Shown piece by piece: positions 44,841 through 53,505 of a DNA stretch of 64,000 nt. The translations under genes were made by a program, and so were the position numbers. Each line of letters starts with the position of its first letter. Within the stretch, counting starts at the first letter, position 1. The stretch comes from CAYORM01 sp964406375 (GTDB lineage Bacteria; Pseudomonadota; Alphaproteobacteria; DSM-16000; Inquilinaceae): the NCBI GenBank assembly GCA_964406375.1, contig CAYORM010000002.1:43190-107189 (forward strand), read 5' to 3'. The notes below the pieces were generated by a model that was not told the DNA's origin, did not search any database, and saw only the letters and a list, made by a program, of their open reading frames with translations.

Positions 44841-46725
44841 GACCGTGAAACTGCTGCTCGTCGACGATCTGGCCGAGAACCTTCTGGCACTCGAGGCGCT
44901 GCTCGGCGGCGACGGCGTCGAGATCTTCAAGGCGCGATCGGGACCGGAGGCGCTGGAGCTGCTGCTCGTCCATGATTTCGCCCTGGCGCTGCTCGATGTG
45001 CAGATGGCCGGGATGGATGGGTTCGAGCTCGCCGAGACGATGCGCGGCACGCTGCGGACCCGCCGCGTGCCGATCATCTTCCTGACCGCCGTCGCGACCG
45101 ACGAGCGCCGGCGCTTCCGCGGCTATGAGGCGGGGGCGATCGACTATCTGCTGAAGCCGATCGACCCGCAGATCCTGAAGAACAAGGTTGAGGTCTTCCT
45201 GGAGCTGCACCGCCAGCGGCAGGCGCTGGCGCGCCAGCGCGATGAGCTGCGGCAGGGAGCCGATCGGCTGTCCGAGGCGCTGGCGCGGCTGCAGGCACAC
45301 CGCGACAACGCACCGCTCGCCATTGTCGAGTTCGACGCCGGCTTCCGCCCGGTCAGCTGGTCGAAAGGTGCCGAACGGCTGTTCGGCTGGAGCGCGGCCG
45401 AGGTGGTCGGGCAATCACTGACCGCGCTCGGCTGGATCCATGAGGAAGACTGGCCGCGCTTTGAGGCCTTGCGCACCGACATGCTGGCGGGGGAGCGGAC
45501 TCGCGCGGTGCATCTGATCCGCAACCGCTGCCGCAACGGCGCGGTGCTGGAATGCGAATGGTACAGCTCGGCCCTGCTCGATGCCGGTGGCCGGCCGGTG
45601 TCGATCAGTGCGCAGATCCTCGACGTCACCGAGCGCCGACGCGCAGAGGAAACGCAGCGCCTGCTGATCGGCGAGCTCAATCATCGCGTGAAGAACATGC
45701 TGGCGACGGTTCAGGCGATCGCCACGCAGACGCTGCGGCATTCCGGCGATCCGGCGCGTTTCGCCACCGCCTTCTCCGGCCGCATCCAGGCATTGGCGCG
45801 GGCGCATTCGCTGCTCAGCGGCACGACCTGGCACGGGGCGCGGCTCGCCGATCTGGTCCAGGACCAGCTCCGGCTCGGGACGGCCGATGAGTCGCGGCTG
45901 ACGGCGGCGGGGCCGGAAGTCCATCTGCCGCCACAGCTCGCGCTCCACCTCGCCCTCATCCTCCACGAGCTCGGCACCAATGCCAGCAAGTACGGCGCCT
46001 TCGCCAATACCCAGGGCCGCGTCGCCCTCGCCTGGCGCGTCGAGGACGGGCGGCTGCGGCTCGACTGGACCGAAAGCGGCGGACCGCCGGTCGCAGCTCC
46101 CTCGCGGCGCGGCTTCGGTACCACCCTCATCGAGCAGATCGTCCGCTCCGAGGGAGGCGAGGCGCATGCGACCTTCCACGCCGAGGGGCTGAGCTGGTCG
46201 CTGAGCGTTGCGCTGCCGCGTGCCGCGGCCGAGCCCGTGCGGCCGGTGGCCGTCACGACGCGGGCGCGACCGGCGGCGGTGGTCACGAAACCGAGTCCCG
46301 AGAGGCCGGCAAAGCCGCTCGAGGGACGCCGCCTGCTGGTCGTCGAGGATGAGATGCTGGTCGCACTCGAGGTCGCGGCGACGCTCGAGGATGGCGGCGC
46401 CGCCGTCGTCGGACCGGCGGCGACGCCCGAGCAGGCGCTGCGCCTGGTGGAGGAGGAGCCGGCGCTCGACGGCGCACTGCTCGACGGCAATCTCAACGGC
46501 CGGCCGGTGGACGACATCGCCGCCGCCCTCACCCGCCGCGGCGTGCCCTTCCTCTTCGTCAGCGGCTATGGCCGTGGCGATCTGCCGGCAGCCTTCGGGC
46601 ACGCGGTCGTGGTCGCCAAGCCGTTCACGCCGGCGCAGCTTCTCGACGCTGCCGTCAATCTCGTCCGCCAGCCGGCCGAGGTCGTCCCACTGCGCCCGTC
46701 TGCCCCACCGGCCGGCCCGCGCTGA
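44827..46725 (+). CDS. REC-PAS-HWE histidine kinase-REC protein
   Basis: Soluble signalling protein of 632 residues. An N-terminal receiver (KLLLVDDLAENLLALEALL; acceptor Asp in ALLDVQMAGMDG) covers about 6-125. After a coiled linker, a PAS domain covers about 155-275. The HWE/HisKA_2 kinase has H-box IGELNHRVKNMLATVQAI and N-box LHELGTNASKYGAFANTQ. A second receiver ends the chain (LLVVEDEMLVALEVAATL; Asp in ALLDGNLNG). The TTG at 44827 has GGGAGG six bases upstream and overlaps cheR by 14 bases; no ATG is in a plausible place. It completes a three-gene phosphorelay locus. Confidence 0.92.
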   Translation: MPWRETVKLLLVDDLAENLLALEALLGGDGVEIFKARSGPEALELLLVHDFALALLDVQMAGMDGFELAETMRGTLRTRRVPIIFLTAVATDERRRFRGYEAGAIDYLLKPIDPQILKNKVEVFLELHRQRQALARQRDELRQGADRLSEALARLQAHRDNAPLAIVEFDAGFRPVSWSKGAERLFGWSAAEVVGQSLTALGWIHEEDWPRFEALRTDMLAGERTRAVHLIRNRCRNGAVLECEWYSSALLDAGGRPVSISAQILDVTERRRAEETQRLLIGELNHRVKNMLATVQAIATQTLRHSGDPARFATAFSGRIQALARAHSLLSGTTWHGARLADLVQDQLRLGTADESRLTAAGPEVHLPPQLALHLALILHELGTNASKYGAFANTQGRVALAWRVEDGRLRLDWTESGGPPVAAPSRRGFGTTLIEQIVRSEGGEAHATFHAEGLSWSLSVALPRAAAEPVRPVAVTTRARPAAVVTKPSPERPAKPLEGRRLLVVEDEMLVALEVAATLEDGGAAVVGPAATPEQALRLVEEEPALDGALLDGNLNGRPVDDIAAALTRRGVPFLFVSGYGRGDLPAAFGHAVVVAKPFTPAQLLDAAVNLVRQPAEVVPLRPSAPPAGPR

Positions 46726-46769
46726 CGGGCTGTCCCGTGCCGCACGCCAAGGCAGGCCACCGCGCGCGG

Positions 46770-47216
46770 TCAGCCCCGGCGGATACGGTCCTCGAAGCGC
46801 AGCAGCAGCGCGGCCAGGGCCGGTTCCGCGACGCGGCGCGCGGCCTCGGCCGGGAGGAACCAACGCCGCTCGCGCTCCTTGGCTTCGCGCCAGGCGGCAA
46901 GCTCCTCCTCGACCTCTAGCGGGAAGACCGTGACCTCGCAGTCGACGGCCCGGCCATCGGCGAGCAGCTTGCGATAGAGGAAGGCGCCCACCGGCTCCGC
47001 CGCGATCCGGCCGCGCACGCCGGCCTCCTGCTCCGCCTCGAGCGCCGCGACGGCGACCGGATCGAGGCCGGGCTCGGGCCAGCCCTTGGGGATGATCCAG
47101 CGCCGCGTCTCACGGCTGGTGATCAGCAGGATCTCGAGACCGGCCGCGGTATCGCCGCGATAGGGAACGGCTCCGAATTGGGCTCGGACATCATGATCGT
47201 CGGTGACATTTCTCAC
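46770..47216 (-). CDS. Nudix hydrolase-like protein with altered Nudix box
   Basis: A 148-residue Nudix-fold protein of the diphosphoinositol/dinucleotide polyphosphate branch. It begins near RAQFGAVPYRGDTAAGLEIL and has RRWIIPKGWPEPGLDPVAVA. The Nudix box reads ALEAEQEAGV where relatives have AREAWEEAGV, so the Arg and one catalytic Glu are changed (to Leu and Gln) and the E of GX5E is Leu. The GTG at 47216 was selected because GGGGAGGGAAGG lies seven bases upstream and the size fits the family. Longer ATG starts at 47264 and 47306 exist. Activity may be reduced or altered. Confidence 0.83.
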   Translation of the reverse strand: MRNVTDDHDVRAQFGAVPYRGDTAAGLEILLITSRETRRWIIPKGWPEPGLDPVAVAALEAEQEAGVRGRIAAEPVGAFLYRKLLADGRAVDCEVTVFPLEVEEELAAWREAKERERRWFLPAEAARRVAEPALAALLLRFEDRIRRG

Positions 47217-47431
47217 CTGTGCGCCTTCCCTCCCCGTGCCGTCGTCATCGGCGATTACCGCCATCGGGCACCGTTCCTCTGTCGCGCCCGGCATTCTATC
47301 GCTCATTTCTTGGTTTATCCTGTGTTCAACATCGGCCGGTCGTCCGAGCCAGCCCGCTGCGACCCGCGGAACGCCCGCTCCCCCGGGTGGTTGGGAACGC
47401 CAAGGGATGAACCCGATCTCGGGAGCGAGCG

Positions 47432-47713
47432 ATGAAGGACAGACGAGACACCGGCGCGCTGCAGAGCGCACCGCATCCCCGGCACTTCAGGGAGAGAGGG
47501 GCGCGCGGGCCGGATCCCCGAGGGGACGACCGCGCGTTCTACGGGACCGACAACGGCGTCGAGGCGCGCCGCGGGGGATTCAGCTTCGGTCGCGACGATG
47601 ACGACAAGCCGGTCTATGGCGGCGACGCCTACGGGCGAGAGCGCCAGCAACGCGATGAGATTGCGCCGCCGGACGACCCGACGCCGCTGAGCTTCATCCG
47701 CTCCAGACGCTGA
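47432..47713 (+). CDS. Small hydrophilic protein of unknown function
   Basis: A 93-residue, strongly charged protein with many Arg, Asp and Gly residues (for example FGRDDDDKPVYGGDAYGRE) and no hydrophobic segment. It is probably largely disordered. GGGAG lies six bases before the ATG. It sits between the divergent Nudix gene and a convergent 80-residue gene. I do not recognise a family. Composition differs from random translation of the opposite strand, which supports a real gene, but confidence is moderate. Confidence 0.5.
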   Translation: MKDRRDTGALQSAPHPRHFRERGARGPDPRGDDRAFYGTDNGVEARRGGFSFGRDDDDKPVYGGDAYGRERQQRDEIAPPDDPTPLSFIRSRR

Positions 47714-47728
47714 ACCGACGCCGCACCG

Positions 47729-47971
47729 TCACACGGGGGTCCGGCGCGCCGCCGCACCCTCCGACGGAATGAACTCGGCGACCATGCGAAAGCGCTGCGG
47801 CGCCTCCTCCAGCCGCACGAGGCCGCGCTTGCCGGCGAAGGCGTCCGCCCGCGCCGAGGTCTCGGCGAAAGCAATGGCGTCGCGGCAGGTTGAAAAGGCG
47901 TCCGAGCCGTCCAGTCCGCGGACGACGAGCCAGCCATCATGGTCAGGGACGATCGTGTAGGTCTCGAGCAT
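47729..47971 (-). CDS. Small conserved-type protein (DUF2188-like)
   Basis: An 80-residue cytoplasmic protein. The pattern YTIVPDHDGWLVVRGLDG followed by STCRDAIAFAETSARADA resembles the DUF2188-type beta-beta-alpha module, in which a short sheet with a conserved Trp precedes an alanine-rich helix. GGAGG lies six bases before the ATG at 47971. Function is unknown. Confidence 0.65.
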   Translation of the reverse strand: MLETYTIVPDHDGWLVVRGLDGSDAFSTCRDAIAFAETSARADAFAGKRGLVRLEEAPQRFRMVAEFIPSEGAAARRTPV

Positions 47972-48153
47972 TGCTGCCTCCGTTCGACCCTTCGTAACGT
48001 GCAGACTATGGCGTTCCGCCCCGCGAGACAATGACCATCGGCGCATGGCTCCACCGGCGCGCGGCCCGTTGGCGCCGTATCAAAGCCGAGGGTTCTGTAA
48101 AGGCGGCGCCGATGGGAGGATCGGCGACGCGTGGTGAACCGGGGAGGACGGGG

Positions 48154-48483
48154 ATGCGCACGATCGCAGCCTATGTCGGCGCGGCCATGGCGGAGATCGC
48201 CGGCTGCTTCGCCTTCTGGGCGTGGTTACGGCTCGACCGGTCCGCTTGGTGGGTGCTGCCCGGGCTCGCCGCGCTGGCGCTGTTCGCCTGGCTGCTGACG
48301 CTGGTGGAGAGCAGCGCCGCCGGGCGCGCCTATGCCGCCTATGGCGGCATTTATATCGCCGCATCCCTCGCCTGGCTGTGGATCGCTGAAGGGATTAAGC
48401 CCGATCGCTGGGATCTGGCCGGCGCCGCCCTCTGCCTGCTCGGCGCCACCATCATCGTGGCCGCGCCGCGCACCCCGGCCTGA
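48154..48483 (+). CDS. YnfA/UPF0060 family membrane protein
   Basis: Small four-helix membrane protein, 109 residues, the standard length of the UPF0060 family. The family pattern is clear: YVGAAMAEIAGCFAFWAWLR, then LVESSAAGRAYAAYGGIYIA, then WIAEGIKPDRWDLAGAALCL. It resembles small multidrug resistance proteins in topology, but a transport function is not demonstrated by sequence. The ATG has a GGGGAGGA site. It is convergent with the FAD-oxidase gene. Confidence 0.92.
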   Translation: MRTIAAYVGAAMAEIAGCFAFWAWLRLDRSAWWVLPGLAALALFAWLLTLVESSAAGRAYAAYGGIYIAASLAWLWIAEGIKPDRWDLAGAALCLLGATIIVAAPRTPA

Positions 48484-48495
48484 CCCGGCTGACCC

Positions 48496-49884
48496 TCACG
48501 CAGACTGGCGCATCGCCGCTTCCTCCCGGCCGATCCGGAATCTTCCCGCCGGATCGAAGCGCGCCTGCAACACCTGAAGGCGCGACCAGGCTGCCGGGGA
48601 GAAGCAGCGCTCGAGCCGGCCGGGCCGGTCCAGATCGGCCTCGCCGACGTAGTGGCCCGCCGTCTCGGGCGCCAGCCGGTTCGCGGTCCGGCGCAGCCAG
48701 TCGACATTCGCGTCGTCATCGGCCGGGTCGCGCCAGATCGCATAGGAGCAGCCGAAGATCGGGCCGACCATCGAGAAGGCGGTATCCGGCAGGCCGGGTG
48801 CACCCGCCGCCGGCGGCGGCAGGATCACGCCGATCGAGAAGGTCTCGGGCGAAGGCGCACGACCGCTCTCCTCGGCCAGTGTCTCGAGAAAGCGGCCTTC
48901 GGGCGCGGCGGCCCAGAAACTGTCGACGGCGTAGCGGCGCCCCTCTGGGAAGAACTGTCCGATGATTGCATAGAGTGCCTCGAAGGGCGTCGGCATCGCC
49001 TCCTGCACGTCGAGCGTCCCGTCGGGTGCCTTTTCGGCGATGCGCGCCAGCGTTGCCCGCGCCTCGGCCTCACTCTCGGCGAAGACCGTCGCGATCGCCG
49101 TCGCCACCTTGGGCGCCACGGCGGCGAGCGGTGGTGGCGCGCTCCCCATCATCACCGAGAACTCGACGTTTTCCGGCACGACGGCCATGCTCGCTGCCAT
49201 CCAGCGTTCGACGGTGCGAATGTCGGCGAGGGGGTAGGTCCAGACGCTGGTGGTGATCGCCCGCGGCAGCGGATGGAGCCGCAGCCGGTAGCGCGTGACG
49301 ATGCCGAAGAAGGCAGGACCAGCGCCGCGGGCCGCCCAGAAGATCTCCGGGTTCTCGGTGGCGCTGGCCTGCCGGATCTCGCCATCTGCCGTCACCACCT
49401 CGACCGCCTCGACATTGAAGCAGGCCAGCCCCCAGGCGCCGGAGTTCCAACCAAACCCGCCGCCGAGCAGATAGCCGCTGAGCGGCACGGTCTCGCAATG
49501 ACCGGTCGGAAAGGCCAGTCCATGGTCCCCGAGCGCGCGGGCAAGGGCCCCGTTGCGCACCGCCGGTCCCACCTCGGCAATGCGCGCCTCGGCATCGATG
49601 GCGATGTCGTTCAGGGCCGACAGGTCGAGGATGATCCCCTCCTGAAGCGCGACCCCGGCCCAGTGATGGCCGCCGCCGCGCGCCGAGACGCGGCAGCCCC
49701 GTGCGGCGGCGAAGCGTACGACTGCCTGCACATCCTCGACCGAGGCGACGCGGACGATGGCGAGGGGGCGCCGCCCCGGCTTGCGCCCATTCCACAGCAG
49801 CGCTTGGCGCGCCGCCTCGTAATCGCCGTCCTCCAGCACGATGACGGTCCCGCGGACTGCCTCCCTGAGGCTCCCGATGGTCAT
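48496..49884 (-). CDS. FAD-dependent oxidoreductase, berberine-bridge (BBE) type
   Basis: Flavoprotein oxidase of 462 residues with an FAD_binding_4 domain and C-terminal BBE domain. The segment VSARGGGHHWAG carries the His expected to bind FAD covalently. GHCETVPLSGYLLGGGFGW carries a Cys at the place of the second covalent bond in bicovalent flavoproteins, and the latter assignment is tentative. The C-terminus (WSRLQVLQARFDPAGRFRIG) resembles the BBE end N-Y-x-R-L-x-x-I-K-x-x-Y-D-P with changes. No signal peptide is seen. Substrates of bacterial relatives include sugars and alcohols; here unknown. Confidence 0.9.
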   Translation of the reverse strand: MTIGSLREAVRGTVIVLEDGDYEAARQALLWNGRKPGRRPLAIVRVASVEDVQAVVRFAAARGCRVSARGGGHHWAGVALQEGIILDLSALNDIAIDAEARIAEVGPAVRNGALARALGDHGLAFPTGHCETVPLSGYLLGGGFGWNSGAWGLACFNVEAVEVVTADGEIRQASATENPEIFWAARGAGPAFFGIVTRYRLRLHPLPRAITTSVWTYPLADIRTVERWMAASMAVVPENVEFSVMMGSAPPPLAAVAPKVATAIATVFAESEAEARATLARIAEKAPDGTLDVQEAMPTPFEALYAIIGQFFPEGRRYAVDSFWAAAPEGRFLETLAEESGRAPSPETFSIGVILPPPAAGAPGLPDTAFSMVGPIFGCSYAIWRDPADDDANVDWLRRTANRLAPETAGHYVGEADLDRPGRLERCFSPAAWSRLQVLQARFDPAGRFRIGREEAAMRQSA

Positions 49885-50060
49885 TATTCTTGTCCCCGTT
49901 TCGAGCGATGGTACGACGCTCCGGCGGCCTCCGCCGCCCTTCGCGTCGCGCCGCGACTGGATAGTCGAGCCGACGCGGCGCCGCCCCTTCAGACTTCCTT
50001 CACGGAATACTCAAAGATCACTCACCGCGTCCCCGAGCGGCGATCCCTGCGCGCCGCTCG

Positions 50061-51446
50061 CTAGACGGCGGAAGCGCGCGGCCCCGCGTCCATCTCCTCG
50101 AGCGCGAGCGCGCAGGACACGCGCAGGCGGAAACGGCCGCGACCGCAGCGCTCGATCCTGATGTCCTCGCAGCGCTCCTCGAGGCGCCGGTGCAGCAGCA
50201 CGAGCCGCGCCTCGAGGTTCTCGGCATAGCCGGGCAAGCGCAGCGCGGGATCGAGCCGCAGCTCGCGATTGGTGAACGCGGTCCGACCCTCCTGGACATG
50301 GTCACGGACCAGCTTCCACAGGATGGCGCCGGCGACCCCCTTAATCACATAGTCGTGATTGAGAAAGACGCTGTCATCGGCGCAGTAGTGGCGGATCGTC
50401 GCCCGGCGCCGCGCCGCCGCGGGCGCCGGCCGGTCCGCCACCGGCGCGGGGGCTCGCTCGACCGGCACCTCCTCCTGCGCGACGGGGGCGAGCAGCGCCC
50501 CGACCTGTGCCGCGACGATCGCCAGCGCATCCTCGTCGTCATAGCCGAAGCGCATCGCCTCGGGGCTCTCGACGAAGAGGATGCCCGCCGTGGCGCCGCC
50601 ACGGGGAATGGGCAGCGCCATCTGGCTCTGTGGTGCGGCAAGGCCGGGCAGCGGGATGGCCGTCGCCTGGGCCCAGCCCAGCCCCGAGCGCTCCGCACTC
50701 TCTCTGATCGCCGCGCCATAGGCGTATTCCGAGCTCATATGGCCGATGCGGATCGGCACGCCCACACGCGCGGCGACGCCGACCACGCCCTCGTCCAGCA
50801 TCACCTCCGAGCCGATGCCCGAGACCGGATAGCCGCGCGAGGCGACGGTATAGAGACGGCCCTCCGCCGCGCTCAGCATCAACACCATCGCGTGCTCGAT
50901 CCCGAAATACCGGCGCAGCCCGTCGAGTGTGCGGTCACAGAGCTCGCCGAGATCGCCGCAACCCTTAAGCTCGGCCAGAAGGCGCCGCACCGCGGACAGG
51001 AGGCTGCGCCGCGGTGCGGGTGGCGCCTGCGTCTCGCCAAGTACGGGTTCGATGTGACGCACCCGGAAGATGTCCGCGCCGAGCAACCGGAACACCCCCT
51101 GCATTCCGGTATGGGAGGCGATGCCAGCGAGCTTTGCCCGCATGCTCTCGAAGAGCGGCCCGGACGTCTCGGTCTCCTGATACTCCAGTTCCAGCCGATA
51201 TTGCGCCACCGTCGCCGGATCGACGACGAGGACGGAGGCCAACCGCGTGGAGACGAGATTGCGCCGCGTCTTGTTGAAGAACTGATAGGAGAGCGCGACC
51301 CGCTCCGGATCGACGTAATGGACCTGCGACAGCAGCGAGACGTTGGGGATTCCCGCCTCGTCATGGGTGGCGATCACCGCCGGGATGAAACCGTCCAGAC
51401 AGCCACGGATGGCGTCGAGGGTCGGTGCGGCGGGCGGGATCGTCAC
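50061..51446 (-). CDS. PNPOx-like / GAF / winged-helix-like multidomain protein
   Basis: A 461-residue protein with three visible parts. Residues 10-150 resemble the FMN-binding split barrel of pyridoxamine-5'-phosphate-oxidase-like proteins (FIPAVIATHDEAGIPNVSLL, VALSYQFFNKTRRNL). Residues 180-345 form a GAF domain (FGIEHAMVLMLSAAEGRLYT, PIRIGHMSSEY). Residues 375-455 contain RHYCADDSVFLNHDYVIKGV and GRTAFTNRELRLDPALRLPG, a segment resembling a response-regulator-like winged helix. A GTG start overlaps the preceding PNPOx-like gene (GTGA). It may sense a redox or small-molecule signal; enzyme activity is not assured. Confidence 0.82.
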   Translation of the reverse strand: MTIPPAAPTLDAIRGCLDGFIPAVIATHDEAGIPNVSLLSQVHYVDPERVALSYQFFNKTRRNLVSTRLASVLVVDPATVAQYRLELEYQETETSGPLFESMRAKLAGIASHTGMQGVFRLLGADIFRVRHIEPVLGETQAPPAPRRSLLSAVRRLLAELKGCGDLGELCDRTLDGLRRYFGIEHAMVLMLSAAEGRLYTVASRGYPVSGIGSEVMLDEGVVGVAARVGVPIRIGHMSSEYAYGAAIRESAERSGLGWAQATAIPLPGLAAPQSQMALPIPRGGATAGILFVESPEAMRFGYDDEDALAIVAAQVGALLAPVAQEEVPVERAPAPVADRPAPAAARRRATIRHYCADDSVFLNHDYVIKGVAGAILWKLVRDHVQEGRTAFTNRELRLDPALRLPGYAENLEARLVLLHRRLEERCEDIRIERCGRGRFRLRVSCALALEEMDAGPRASAV

Positions 51447-52009
51447 GGGGCCGCTACCACCATGGCGAGGGCGCTGCCCGCACCGGGCCCGGGGGTCTGG
51501 ACGAAGGCGGCCTCCGGCCGGAACGCGATCGCGGCCAGCTCGTCCGGACGGAAGGCGCAGTAGAGGCGGGCGAACGCGGCCCGGTAGCCGACCGATTGCA
51601 GCGCCTCGCACAGGATGCCGGCCTGGCGCGCGGCCTCCGCCGCATCCTCCGGCCCGCTGGGTCCGACCCGGCCGCCGGCGGCCTTGAGCTGGATCGACCG
51701 GTGATCGCGCGGCCGGCTGAAGGTCGCGGCGAGCCCGGCGCCGCGGCCCACCGCGGCGAGCAGCGCGCGATTGGCCGGCTCGCGTAGCACGAGGCGCACG
51801 CCGCCCCCCGCTTCCACCCGAGCGGCGAGCGCCATGCCCGCGCGCGGCCACCCGTCGGCCGCCCGCGCGCCGACGATGATGCTGACACCGCTCTCGCAGA
51901 AGGCGGCCAGATCCGGCGTCAGGACACTGCCTGGCAGCACCGCGCCGACCGTGGCCCGCAGCGCCGCCAATTCCTGTTCCGGTGTCGAAGGGCGTTCGGC
52001 GCGCGCCAT
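51443..52009 (-). CDS. Pyridoxamine 5'-phosphate oxidase-like protein
   Basis: A 188-residue protein with features of the PNPOx-like split barrel: FCESGVSIIVGARAADGWPR near residue 40 and FSRPRDHRSIQLKAAGGRVG near residue 105. The family binds FMN, F420 or heme and may reduce small substrates. The ATG at 52009 has GGAG nine bases upstream. It overlaps the PNPOx-GAF gene by four bases, so the two are probably cotranscribed and may act as a pair. Relationship to the ROK gene upstream (87-bp gap) is unclear. Confidence 0.78.
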   Translation of the reverse strand: MARAERPSTPEQELAALRATVGAVLPGSVLTPDLAAFCESGVSIIVGARAADGWPRAGMALAARVEAGGGVRLVLREPANRALLAAVGRGAGLAATFSRPRDHRSIQLKAAGGRVGPSGPEDAAEAARQAGILCEALQSVGYRAAFARLYCAFRPDELAAIAFRPEAAFVQTPGPGAGSALAMVVAAP

Positions 52010-52095
52010 GGGTTGGTGCTCCGGCCAGCGGATACGCATCCGGCGTCGGTACAGTATCCCCGCGGCAACCGCTCCGCTCAAGCGCGGCTGTGGCC

Positions 52096-53319
52096 TCAGG
52101 ATGCCGCCGCCGCGATCCGCCGTTCCGTCCGCAGATCCTCGTCCGGCCGCGGCCCCAGCGGCCGAAATCCCGGATCGAGCGCCGCGAAGATCGGCAGCAC
52201 CGCCGCGCCCCGGGCGGCGGCATCTCGGCCGAGCGTCGCCCGCATCAGGCGCGGGGCGCGGCGGCGAGCGGCCCGGCCGATCGAGGGGTAGAGCGGTTCG
52301 ACACGCTCGACCAGCGCCCGGATCAGCCAGTCCGGCGCATCCCCACCGAGCAGGATCGTCTCCGGGTCGAGCAGATTCTCCAGGGCGTTGAGCCCGATCC
52401 TGAGTGGTTCGAGAACCTCAGCGATCCATTCGGCAATCGCCGGATGGTCAGGCGACAGCCGCGTCTCCATCGCCTCGATCGAGCCGATCGCCACGCCCCG
52501 CGCAGCGAGATGGCGAAACGCCGCGTGAAGCGACAGATAAGCCTCCAGGCAGCCGCGATTGCCGCAATCGCAGGGGCGGCCGCCGGGCGCCACGATCAGA
52601 TGCCCGAACTCCCCGGCATTGCCGGCGGCACTGGCGATCGGACGGCCGCCGACGATCAGCCCGGCGCCGAGCCCAATGCCGAGGAAGACATAGACGAAGC
52701 TGTCCAGCGTCCGTGCCGCCCCGAACAGCCATTCGGCACTCGCCGCCGCGGTCGCGTCGTTCTCGAGGATCACCGGCTGTCCGATGGCCCGGCCGAGGTC
52801 CGCGGCGATGGCAAGGCCGTCCCAACCCGGCAGGCTCGTCGGTCCCAGCCCCTCGACGTCGAAGGGGCCCGGCATCACCAGCCCGATGCCGAGCAGCCGC
52901 CGCCGGTCGAGCGAGGGATCATCGAGCAGCCGCGCGACCTGCCCTTCGAGGAGCGGCACCGCCGCCTCCGGCGCACGCGTCTCGAAGGGTCGGACTTCGC
53001 GGCGCAGGACCTGCCCGGAGAGGTCGGCGAGCACCGAGACGAGGCGGCCGCGATCGAGCTGCAGCCCGACCGTCAGTCCGCCGGACGGATCGATCGCCAG
53101 CGGGATCGAGGGCTTGCCCACACCGCGGATCTGCTTGGCTTCAGGCCGCAGGAGGCCGGCCTCATAGAGCTCGTCGGCGAGGTTGGAGACGGTCTGCTTG
53201 GAAAGGCCGGTGCGCCGGGCGATCTCGGCGCGCGAGAGCGGGCCATGCAGGCGCACGGCGTCGAAGACCACCCACAGGTTGATGAGCTTCGCCCGCTCGA
53301 TATTGGTCGCACGCAGCAT
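52096..53319 (-). CDS. ROK family transcriptional regulator (NagC/XylR-like)
   Basis: ROK-type repressor, 407 residues. The N-terminal winged helix is GPLSRAEIARRTGLSKQTVS (residues 26-45). The ROK domain has ENDATAAASAEWLFGAART, GIGLGAGLIVGGRPI and the zinc motif CDCGNRGCLEAYLS. The full ATP-binding pattern of ROK kinases is weak, consistent with a regulator. It is divergent from the tandem-binding-protein ABC operon. An AT-rich inverted repeat lies 47-57 bp upstream of its start, so it is probably both autoregulated and the local repressor. Confidence 0.93.
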   Translation of the reverse strand: MLRATNIERAKLINLWVVFDAVRLHGPLSRAEIARRTGLSKQTVSNLADELYEAGLLRPEAKQIRGVGKPSIPLAIDPSGGLTVGLQLDRGRLVSVLADLSGQVLRREVRPFETRAPEAAVPLLEGQVARLLDDPSLDRRRLLGIGLVMPGPFDVEGLGPTSLPGWDGLAIAADLGRAIGQPVILENDATAAASAEWLFGAARTLDSFVYVFLGIGLGAGLIVGGRPIASAAGNAGEFGHLIVAPGGRPCDCGNRGCLEAYLSLHAAFRHLAARGVAIGSIEAMETRLSPDHPAIAEWIAEVLEPLRIGLNALENLLDPETILLGGDAPDWLIRALVERVEPLYPSIGRAARRRAPRLMRATLGRDAAARGAAVLPIFAALDPGFRPLGPRPDEDLRTERRIAAAAS

Positions 53320-53365
53320 CGGCCACCCCCAAGGTGGCGCAGCTTAGCCAGCCCGCTTTATATAA

Positions 53366-53376
53366 GTCAATTTGAC
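53366..53376. promoter_or_regulatory. Candidate ROK operator in an AT-rich divergent region
   Basis: The inverted repeat GTCAA-T-TTGAC lies in a 40-bp AT-rich island (about 53355-53395) that contrasts with the GC-rich surroundings. A second half-site ATTGACT follows at 53386-53392. TTGACA at 53372-53377 could be a plus-strand -35 element. The island lies between the divergent ROK gene and the ABC operon. Confidence 0.5.
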
Positions 53377-53505
53377 AGCCTAATTATTGACTCCGCCGGG
53401 CCCGCCTCGCATGCTTCCCATGTCCCGCCCGACGAGGGCCGCCGGCCGGCCGGAGCGGGACCGATGCGCGGCCGCCGGCCCGCCCGGATGCAGGAGGGAA
53501 TCCCG

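Noticed and set aside
51982..53505. Plus-strand extension of the first tandem receptor by about 500 codons
   Set aside because: The extension lies antisense to the ROK and PNPOx-like genes and lacks domains. The receptor has its own ATG at 53506 with ribosome site and signal peptide.
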